In this document: piece after piece, positions 4,938 through 9,218 of the stretch
How the letters are laid out: each line of letters starts with the position of its first letter
How positions within the stretch are numbered: the stretch's first letter is position 1
Assembly (NCBI GenBank): GCA_014378225.1
Contig: JACMOA010000308.1
Location: 1-9,218, forward strand
From: Deinococcales bacterium
GTDB taxonomy: Bacteria > Deinococcota > Deinococci > Deinococcales > Deinococcaceae
DNA: 9,218 bases
Reading direction: 5' to 3'
Notes under the pieces: model-generated
The model's input: only the letters and a program-made list of their open reading frames with translations
The model's database searches: none
Told to the model about the DNA's origin: nothing
Program-made: the position numbers and the translations under genes

Positions 4938-6337
4938 TGAAAGCGCTCAAACTCGCCCTGCCGCTCGGCCTGCTCACCCTGATGGGTGGCGCTTTGGCCC
5001 AGACCGCTGCCGCTGCGCCTGTGATTGACAAGGGTGACACGGCTTTTATGCTCATCGCTTCCGCACTGGTGCTTCTGATGACGCCAGGACTGGCTTTCTT
5101 TTATGGCGGTCTCGCTCGAGCGAAAACAGTGCTCAACACTATGATGATGAGCTTTATCGCCATCGGTGTAGTGGCCCTGTTATGGCCTTTAATCGGATAT
5201 TCAATTGCTTTCGGGGACCTTAAGAACGCCTTTTTTGGTGGATTCGATAAGGTCGCCCTCAGTGGTCTGACTGCCGGAAGTATTTGGAACAACGGTGGTG
5301 TTATTCAAACCACTATCCCCACTTTCGTGTTCATGATTTTTCAGATGATGTTTGCCGTTATCACCCCTGCGCTGATTTCGGGCGCCCTGATTGACCGCAT
5401 GAAGTTTGGCTCTTACATCCTCTTTATTGGACTCTGGAGCGTATTGATTTATGCTCCTTTGGCCCACTGGGTCTGGAGCGCTAACGGTTGGCTGTTTGCA
5501 CGCGGCGTTCTGGATTTTGCAGGCGGAACCGTGGTTCACATTGCCGCTGGAATTTCGGCTCTGGTCGCGGTGCTCATCCTGGGTCCACGCTCGAGCGGGT
5601 CACAACGCGCTGCTGTACCGCACAATATTCCCTTCGTTTTGCTGGGTGCTGCGCTGCTGTGGTTCGGCTGGTTCGGCTTCAATGCAGGTTCGGAACTGGC
5701 TGCCGACGGTGTGGCGGGTCTGGCTTTCATCAACACGGCCATCGCTCCGGGTGTGGCTATGCTGGCGTGGCTTCTGTGTGAAGTGGTTAGGGGTCAGCGT
5801 CCTAGTGCAGTGGGTGCTGCAACGGGTGCTGTGGTGGGGCTGGTGGCCATCACTCCAGCCTGTGCTTATGTTGGCCCTGTCGCCAGTATGGCTATCGGTG
5901 CTATCGCAGCGGTGTGTTCGTTTCTGGTTGTTCAACTTAAGCACCGCCTAGCTGCCGACGATGCGCTCGACGTCTTCGCCTGTCACGGAGTGGGGGGAAT
6001 TGTGGGTGCAATCTTGACCGGCGTGTTTGCCGACTCGAGGGTGTCTGGCTTGACGGCTGCTAAGGGCTTGATTGACGGCAACCCCGCTCAAATCGTCACC
6101 CAGCTTGTGGGCGTAGGTGTGACCATCCTGTTTTGCGCCGTGGGAACCGCCACGCTGATGTTCATCATCAAAGCGGTGATGGGTGTGCGGGTCAGCGCTC
6201 AAGAAGAAAGCATGGGCCTGGATGTCAGCTCTCACGCCGAGGACGGCTATAACAACGGAGACTTTGGCTACGCCACCAATGGTAAGTCGGGTTCGATTGA
6301 TTCTCCCGTCATTTTGAGCGCTAACGCGAACGATTGA
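4937..6337 (+). CDS. amtB: Ammonium channel/transporter AmtB
   Basis: A 466-residue Amt/Rh family channel that conducts NH3/NH4+ across the cytoplasmic membrane. A cleavable signal peptide (1-21, ending ALA) precedes the mature protein, as in E. coli AmtB, and about 11 membrane helices follow. Key features are DFAGGTVVHIAAGISAL (193-209) with the first pore His at 201, HGVGGIVG (350-357) with the twin His at 350, and FNAGSELAADG (248-258). The cytoplasmic tail keeps the family end motif as ESMGLDVSSHAEDGY (424-438). The start ATG shares its A with the glnK stop (TGATG), suggesting translational coupling and a stoichiometric pair with PII. Only three CTCGAG sites fall in this 1.4-kb gene, fewer than in its neighbours. 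A terminator follows. Confidence 0.97.
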   Translation: MKALKLALPLGLLTLMGGALAQTAAAAPVIDKGDTAFMLIASALVLLMTPGLAFFYGGLARAKTVLNTMMMSFIAIGVVALLWPLIGYSIAFGDLKNAFFGGFDKVALSGLTAGSIWNNGGVIQTTIPTFVFMIFQMMFAVITPALISGALIDRMKFGSYILFIGLWSVLIYAPLAHWVWSANGWLFARGVLDFAGGTVVHIAAGISALVAVLILGPRSSGSQRAAVPHNIPFVLLGAALLWFGWFGFNAGSELAADGVAGLAFINTAIAPGVAMLAWLLCEVVRGQRPSAVGAATGAVVGLVAITPACAYVGPVASMAIGAIAAVCSFLVVQLKHRLAADDALDVFACHGVGGIVGAILTGVFADSRVSGLTAAKGLIDGNPAQIVTQLVGVGVTILFCAVGTATLMFIIKAVMGVRVSAQEESMGLDVSSHAEDGYNNGDFGYATNGKSGSIDSPVILSANAND

Positions 6338-6377
6338 GTTTTGAGTGATAGGTTTTGAGGGGTTATTTTTTCCCTCG

Positions 6378-6402
6378 AGCGCGACTTAGGTCGCGCTTTT
6401 TT
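6378..6402 (+). terminator. Rho-independent terminator of glnK-amtB
   Basis: AGCGCGAC (6378-6385) pairs with GTCGCGCT (6390-6397) over a TTAG loop and is followed by a T run to 6402. The left arm overlaps a CTCGAG (6375-6380). Confidence 0.9.
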
Positions 6403-6660
6403 GTTGGCTCGAGCGTCAAAAATAGTGCTTCTGGCTATCTCGAGTAAAAAGGCACTGGCTGTCTTGGCCCAAAAGCAGCACGTCTTGGACAAAGCGGCAC
6501 CTAGCGGGCCTGTCCGCCTCACGGGCTGGGCCGCTTGAGCAGAACGGCACCTAGCGGGCCTGCTCGCGTTTCTGCTCAAGACGATGAACGTCCAGTCTGC
6601 GTTGAGTGCTCAACGTTTGACGTTTGCTACCTTTGGCACAACGGTCATCCAATGTATGTT
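6403..6660. other. Structured non-coding region between amtB and rpsO
   Basis: No credible protein gene lies here. The region holds a nested set of inverted repeats: CGTCTT/AAGACG (6481-6486 with 6578-6583) would close a domain containing the two hairpin copies listed separately. AAGCGGC/GCCGCTT (6492-6498 with 6530-6536) and CTTGAGCAGAA/TTCTGCTCAAG (6534-6544 with 6570-6580) offer competing pairings. A 16-bp dyad, CGTTGAGTGCTCAACG (6600-6615), follows. GTCTTGG is repeated at 6461-6467 and 6482-6488. It could be an RNA gene, a long rpsO-region regulator or a remnant of an interspersed repeat. Confidence 0.45.
6487..6565. repeat. Two hairpin copies, 50 bases apart, with compensating stem changes
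   Basis: Copy 1 (6487-6515) has stem GGACA/TGTCC; copy 2 (6537-6565) has stem GAGCA/TGCTC. Each encloses a 19-nt loop ending in the identical core CGGCACCTAGCGGGCC (6495-6510 and 6545-6560). The two stems differ at two base pairs and both pairs change on both sides (G-C to A-T and A-T to G-C), so pairing is kept. This points to selection for the structure or to a repeat family that needs it. Confidence 0.7.
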
Positions 6661-6674
6661 CTCTAAAAACCTGT

Positions 6675-6703
6675 TTGAACCCCACTCCCCTTTGTGGTAC
6701 ACT
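6675..6703 (+). promoter_or_regulatory. Sigma-A type promoter of rpsO
   Basis: TTGAAC (6675-6680), a 17-nt spacer, and TACACT (6698-6703), preceded by TGG so that it also reads as an extended -10. The start would be near 6710, giving a leader of about 70 nt before S15. Confidence 0.75.
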
Positions 6704-6709
6704 CTTACC

Positions 6710-6782
6710 TTGCCGCTCGAGGGGTGCCGTTTGGCTCAAGCTCCTGGATGTCGGGACTTCATAAAAGTGAGAGGAATAAAAC
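6710..6782 (+). promoter_or_regulatory. rpsO 5' leader with ribosome binding site
   Basis: The likely transcribed leader of rpsO ends with GAGAGGA (6769-6775), 7 nt before the ATG. In several bacteria S15 represses its own mRNA by binding structure in this leader. Only short pairings are visible here (for example GCC-GTTT-GGC near 6726-6735), so autoregulation is an inference from the family. Confidence 0.4.
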
Positions 6783-7070
6783 ATGGCTTTAAACGCACAA
6801 ACCGTCGCCGGAGTAGTTCAGGAGCACGCTATCAACGAGAAGGACACCGGAAGCACCTATGTGCAGGTAGCACTGCTCACCGCACGCATCAACAAGCTCA
6901 GCAGCCACCTCAACGCCAACCGCAAGGATAAGCACGGTCAGCGCGGCTTGCAAATCATGGTAGGTCAGCGCCGCCGCCACTTAAAGTACCTCGAGCGCAC
7001 CGATTTCGAGCAGTACATTGCACTCACTGACAAGCTGAGTATTCGCCGCGCCCAAGCGACCCTACGCTAA
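6783..7070 (+). CDS. rpsO: 30S ribosomal protein S15
   Basis: A 95-residue primary binding protein of the 16S rRNA central domain; the usual length is 88-89. Conserved blocks are [16 protein letters not shown] (21-36), SHLNANRKD (41-49), [17 protein letters not shown] (54-70) and a C-terminal IRRAQ. The rRNA-contacting His (42) and Asp (49) are present. The Ser normally found in DHHSxRGL is Gly (52) and the segment reads KDKHGQRGL, which I remember from Deinococcus S15. It stands alone with its own promoter, a good ribosome binding site and a terminator. The usual downstream partner pnp is not adjacent in this window. Confidence 0.97.
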   Translation: MALNAQTVAGVVQEHAINEKDTGSTYVQVALLTARINKLSSHLNANRKDKHGQRGLQIMVGQRRRHLKYLERTDFEQYIALTDKLSIRRAQATLR

Positions 7071-7088
7071 GCAGCACAGCTTACCCGT

Positions 7089-7115
7089 AAAGACCCGCTC
7101 GAGCGGGTCTTTTTT
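7089..7115 (+). terminator. Rho-independent terminator of rpsO, built on CTCGAG
   Basis: A perfect 24-base palindrome (7089-7112) with CTCGAG exactly at its centre (7098-7103), flanked by GACCCG/CGGGTC and followed by T to 7115. In RNA the central bases would form the loop. It lies 18 bases after the rpsO stop codon. Confidence 0.9.
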
Positions 7116-7187
7116 ATGCACTTTTATTCTGGCCCCTAGTTTGAGCATAGTGTGATAAACATCTGGCAATCGGGTTAGAGAACGAGT

Positions 7188-7193
7188 TAGAAT
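7188..7193 (+). promoter_or_regulatory. Candidate -10 for the lipoprotein gene
   Basis: TAGAAT (7188-7193) is one base from TATAAT. No good -35 is seen 16-18 bases upstream. Transcription would start near 7200, just before the hairpin at 7208. Confidence 0.35.
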
Positions 7194-7207
7194 ATGGAAA
7201 CGTTGTG

Positions 7208-7236
7208 AGTGCTCCCCTGCTGAGCACTAAGGAGGA
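7208..7236 (+). promoter_or_regulatory. 5' hairpin directly abutting the ribosome binding site
   Basis: AGTGCTC (7208-7214) and GAGCACT (7222-7228) form a 7-bp stem with a 7-nt loop. The Shine-Dalgarno sequence AAGGAGG (7229-7235) starts at the very next base and lies 5 nt before the ATG at 7241. This strong site fixes the start. The hairpin could protect the mRNA 5' end or tune translation. Confidence 0.65.
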
Positions 7237-7240
7237 GTTC

Positions 7241-7747
7241 ATGAATAAACTTATATTATTATTGGGTCTGACCCTGATGCTCGGTGCCTGTGTTCAACCC
7301 GCTGCTGCTCCACCCCCTGTGGTGGAACCACCGGTGGTAGTTGCCCCTAACTACAGCGACTTGGTGGGAACCTGGACGGGTCCCTGGAATGGTCAGAGTG
7401 GTCTGCTCGAGGCCCAGTTCGGAATCGTCACCCTGACTGTTGTTTCTGATGGAAAGGTGAGCTGCACAATCACCCAGAACTCTACGGTAGGAGGGGTCAT
7501 TCCTAGCAGCACCAGTGCATGTAGTGGTAGTCTGGTACTCAATAATGGCGCTCAGAGTTCTGTGGCCATTTTGCTCAAATACACCTATCCCGGCAATCCC
7601 GAAGTGAGTGCTACCGGGTCGGCTAATTACCTCGGGGGTACGCCCAAGCGTATTCACGGGTCACTCAATAATGTGGTGACCGGAACGGTAGGCAATGGTC
7701 AGATTTCTGGCGAACTGGGCAACCTATACTTTGAATTGAACAAATAA
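7241..7747 (+). CDS. Small lipoprotein of unknown function
   Basis: 168 residues from the ATG at 7241. The N-terminus MNKLILLLGLTLMLGAC is a lipoprotein signal with lipobox L-G-A-C and Cys17 as the lipidated residue, so the mature protein is anchored to the outside of a membrane. A Pro/Val-rich linker (18-35) follows, then a Gly/Ser/Thr-rich domain starting YSDLVGTWTGPWNG. This looks like an all-beta fold with alternating hydrophobic residues (for example IVTLTVVSDGKVSCTI). Two further cysteines, in VSCTI and SACSG, could form a disulfide. I do not recognise a named family. Frames opening further upstream (GTG at 7205) are disfavoured by the ribosome binding site and the signal sequence. Confidence 0.8.
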   Translation: MNKLILLLGLTLMLGACVQPAAAPPPVVEPPVVVAPNYSDLVGTWTGPWNGQSGLLEAQFGIVTLTVVSDGKVSCTITQNSTVGGVIPSSTSACSGSLVLNNGAQSSVAILLKYTYPGNPEVSATGSANYLGGTPKRIHGSLNNVVTGTVGNGQISGELGNLYFELNK

Positions 7748-7763
7748 ACTCGAGGGTGAATAA

Positions 7764-7796
7764 CAGTGGGCTACTGACAAATTCAGTAGCCCACTG
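7764..7796. terminator. Two-way terminator hairpin between convergent genes
   Basis: A perfect 14-bp stem (CAGTGGGCTACTGA at 7764-7777 with TCAGTAGCCCACTG at 7783-7796) and a 5-nt loop. It lies 17 bases after the lipoprotein stop and 27 bases beyond the end of the minus-strand oxidoreductase. The T-rich tails on both sides are short (TTGTGTTAT on plus, TGTTATT on minus), so efficiency is uncertain. Confidence 0.7.
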
Positions 7797-7806
7797 CTTG
7801 TGTTAT

Positions 7807-7818
7807 CCGCTCGAGCGG
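7807..7818. other. Palindrome CCGCTCGAGCGG downstream of the oxidoreductase
   Basis: A 12-bp perfect palindrome with CTCGAG at its centre, 5 bases past the stop of the minus-strand gene. It resembles the core of the rpsO terminator but has no T run on either strand. Confidence 0.5.
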
Positions 7819-7822
7819 GAAT

Positions 7823-9184
7823 TCAACTTTTCAGGGCCATAAACGCTTTCTGCAAACCCTCAGTGTAGCTGGGATGGGTCAGCACCGCGTCGCGCACCAG
7901 GGTGTAGGGCGCTTTCAAAATCATCAAACTCGAGAGCAGATGAATCAAATCTCCGGCGTGCGCCATGAACAGGGTGGCTCCCAGAATTTCCTCGGTCTGA
8001 GGATTCACCAGAATCTTGACGAAGCCCCCAGTATTGCCGTCTTGCTGACCTCGAGCAATTTTTCCCGCCTCGAGCCGCGCTACTTTGTACTCCAGACCCT
8101 GTTTTTGGGCCTCGAGTTCGTTGAGGCCCACTCGAGCCAGTTCCGGGTCGGTCCAGATGGCGTAGGGCACGGTGCGCTGTGTGGTCCTCGAGCCATCGCC
8201 TACAAATTGATTTTCCAGAATGCGGAAATCGTCGTAGCTGGTGGACGTGAGTTGAAGTCCGGGGCGAATATCGCCGCTCAGGAAGATTCCGGGAACTTTG
8301 CACTCGAGCGTGTCACTACACTCTAATACTTTGCTGCCGTCCAGACCCACACTCTCGAGGCCCATATCGTGCGTGTTGGGTTTGCGGCCTGCTGCCACAA
8401 GCAGATGGCTGCCTTGCAAAATCGTTTTACCCTCGAGTTTAAGCGCCAAGCCGCCTGCTGTTTTCTCCACCTTCAGCGCCTTGCTCGAGAGGTGTAGGGT
8501 CACGCCTTCGCTCTCGAGCATGGTTTTCAGGCCCTCGCTTACCTCGGGGTCTTCGCGCTCGAGCAGGCGACTACCGTGTTCAATTAGCGTAACCTGCGCC
8601 CCCATGCGGCGGTAAAACTGGGCCATTTCCAGCCCGATGTAGCCGCCACCCAGCAGCAGCAAATGCTCGGGAAGCGTATCAAACTCGAGCCAGTTGTCCG
8701 CCGTGATGAGGTCGAGTTTCTCTATTCCTTCAATCGGGGGAATACTCGCTCGAGTGCCGGGATTGAGCACTACCTTTTTTGCCTTCACTCGCTCCTGGCC
8801 CACCCGCACTACAAAATATTCACCGTCTTTGCCCTCGAGCGTGGCATGTCCACGCATAAGGCGTGGGTTTTCAGAAAACACCGTCTCAAGACCATCCACA
8901 GACTTCTGCACCATTTTTCTAGCCCGCTCGAGCACCGCAGGAAAATCTACTCCGACCTCGCCCACCTGGAGTCCAAATTCGCCCGCCTTCCGCGCCAGAT
9001 GTACCACTCGAGCGGAACCCATCACCGCTTTGGTAGGAGTGCAGCCAAAATTGACGCATGAACCGCCCAGCGTTTTGCGCTCTGCCAGCGCCACCTGCCA
9101 GCCTGCATCCGCCAGACTCGAGGCTAAAGGGACCCCCGCCTGACCTGCTCCAATAATCACCACATCATAAATTTTGCTGTTCAC
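7823..9184 (-). CDS. Pyridine nucleotide-disulfide oxidoreductase (mercuric reductase/lipoamide dehydrogenase-like)
   Basis: A 453-residue flavoenzyme of the class I disulfide reductase family, probably a cytoplasmic homodimer passing electrons from NAD(P)H through FAD to a redox disulfide. Motifs in order: FAD-binding GAGQAG (12-17); active disulfide GGSCVNFGCTPTK with C43 and C48; NAD(P)-binding GGGYIG (179-184) with E202 at the end of the next strand, which suggests NADH; FAD-contacting SGDI (303-306); and the C-terminal HPSYTE (437-442) with the His-Glu pair. It lacks the N-terminal metal-binding domain and the C-terminal Cys-Cys of true MerA. The CTPTK motif also argues against the usual lipoamide dehydrogenase CIPSK. 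The substrate is unknown. The start is a GTG with no clear ribosome binding site. It is dense in CTCGAG sites. Confidence 0.9.
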   Translation of the reverse strand: MNSKIYDVVIIGAGQAGVPLASSLADAGWQVALAERKTLGGSCVNFGCTPTKAVMGSARVVHLARKAGEFGLQVGEVGVDFPAVLERARKMVQKSVDGLETVFSENPRLMRGHATLEGKDGEYFVVRVGQERVKAKKVVLNPGTRASIPPIEGIEKLDLITADNWLEFDTLPEHLLLLGGGYIGLEMAQFYRRMGAQVTLIEHGSRLLEREDPEVSEGLKTMLESEGVTLHLSSKALKVEKTAGGLALKLEGKTILQGSHLLVAAGRKPNTHDMGLESVGLDGSKVLECSDTLECKVPGIFLSGDIRPGLQLTSTSYDDFRILENQFVGDGSRTTQRTVPYAIWTDPELARVGLNELEAQKQGLEYKVARLEAGKIARGQQDGNTGGFVKILVNPQTEEILGATLFMAHAGDLIHLLSSLMILKAPYTLVRDAVLTHPSYTEGLQKAFMALKS

Positions 9185-9212
9185 CAGTTCATTGTAGAAG
9201 GTGAAAGTTCAC
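9185..9212 (-). promoter_or_regulatory. Candidate -10 and operator-like repeat for the oxidoreductase
   Basis: On the minus strand TACAAT (9196-9191) ends 6 nt before the GTG at 9184, the spacing expected for a leaderless transcript. A palindrome-like GTGAA-N2-TTCAC (9201-9212) lies just upstream and could be an operator. A three-codon frame, ATG-AAC-TGG-TGA (9192-9181), overlaps the GTG start. The upstream context is cut by the window edge. Confidence 0.4.
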
Positions 9213-9218
9213 TCGAGC

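Larger units (their letters stand above)
24..9217. repeat. Dispersed CTCGAG palindrome, about 75 copies
   Basis: By-eye count of CTCGAG across the window gives about 75, against about 2 expected by chance at equal base use. Many copies extend to CTCGAGCG, GCTCGAG or CGCTCGAGCG. They occur in every called gene, in intergenic DNA, in the transposase fragment and in terminators. They are densest in queG and the oxidoreductase and sparse in amtB, rpsO and 4441-4740. Because the motif appears in all three codon frames (Leu-Glu, x-Arg-x, x-Ser-Ser), the pressure acts on DNA and not on protein. It recalls the HIP1 palindrome of cyanobacteria. Confidence 0.9.

Noticed and set aside
6268..6579. Minus-strand open frame across the amtB end and terminator
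   Set aside because: It contains the amtB terminator and tail in reverse, with Arg/Ser/Ala-rich shadow composition and no start signals.
6584..6931. Open frame covering the rpsO promoter and the start of rpsO in another frame
   Set aside because: It runs through a clear promoter and leader and overlaps the certain S15 gene; a chance frame.
7823..9184. True mercuric reductase (merA) or pyruvate-dehydrogenase E3
   Set aside because: It lacks the C-terminal Cys pair and N-terminal metal-binding domain of MerA, and the active-site motif CTPTK differs from the usual E3 CIPSK; kept as a general family call.
24..9217. CTCGAG copies as a CRISPR array or an insertion-sequence target repeat
   Set aside because: The copies are single 6-mers without regular spacing or conserved flanks, and most lie inside intact genes.

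Overview
The window looks like chromosome from a member of the Deinococcus-Thermus lineage, probably nearer Deinococcus than Thermus. The reasons are the S15 sequence (KDKHGQRGL in place of the common DHHSxRGL), a PII protein with the T-loop YRGTxVxxE...HEKV seen in Thermus-type PII, and promoter/start arrangements that would suit leaderless transcripts. These comparisons are from memory. The most striking whole-window property is the hexamer CTCGAG: I counted about 75 copies by eye in 9.2 kb, where about 2 are expected by chance. They occur in all three codon frames, in intergenic DNA, in a transposase fragment and in terminators.

Layout. 1-113 (-) is the N-terminal end of an IS4/IS701-type transposase running off the left edge. 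234-800 (+) is pyrE (orotate phosphoribosyltransferase). 866-2005 (+) is an exported/multi-pass membrane protein whose C-terminal half resembles the SpoIIM family. 2006-2308 is a long non-coding stretch with a hairpin. 2309-2830 (+) is a secreted META-domain (HslJ-like) protein, followed by a strong terminator. 2994-4292 (+) is queG (epoxyqueuosine reductase), whose middle is expanded by a low-complexity linker containing a 16-bp tandem repeat and a run of 21 C. 4569-6337 (+) is a glnK-amtB operon (PII signal protein and ammonium channel) with a good promoter and a terminator. 6403-6660 is non-coding and potentially highly structured, with two hairpin copies whose stems differ by compensating changes. 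6783-7070 (+) is rpsO (ribosomal protein S15) with its own promoter and terminator. 7241-7747 (+) is a small lipoprotein of unknown function. A hairpin suited to act as a two-way terminator separates it from the convergent 7823-9184 (-) pyridine nucleotide-disulfide oxidoreductase.

The genes are mostly single transcription units with ordinary housekeeping roles: pyrimidine synthesis, tRNA modification, nitrogen uptake and control, translation, and thiol/redox chemistry. The only clear functional unit is glnK-amtB, where PII would gate the AmtB channel. No defence system, CRISPR array, tRNA or rRNA is visible. The unusual signals are at the DNA/RNA level: the CTCGAG expansion, the potentially frame-switching tracts inside queG, and the tandem covarying hairpins upstream of rpsO.
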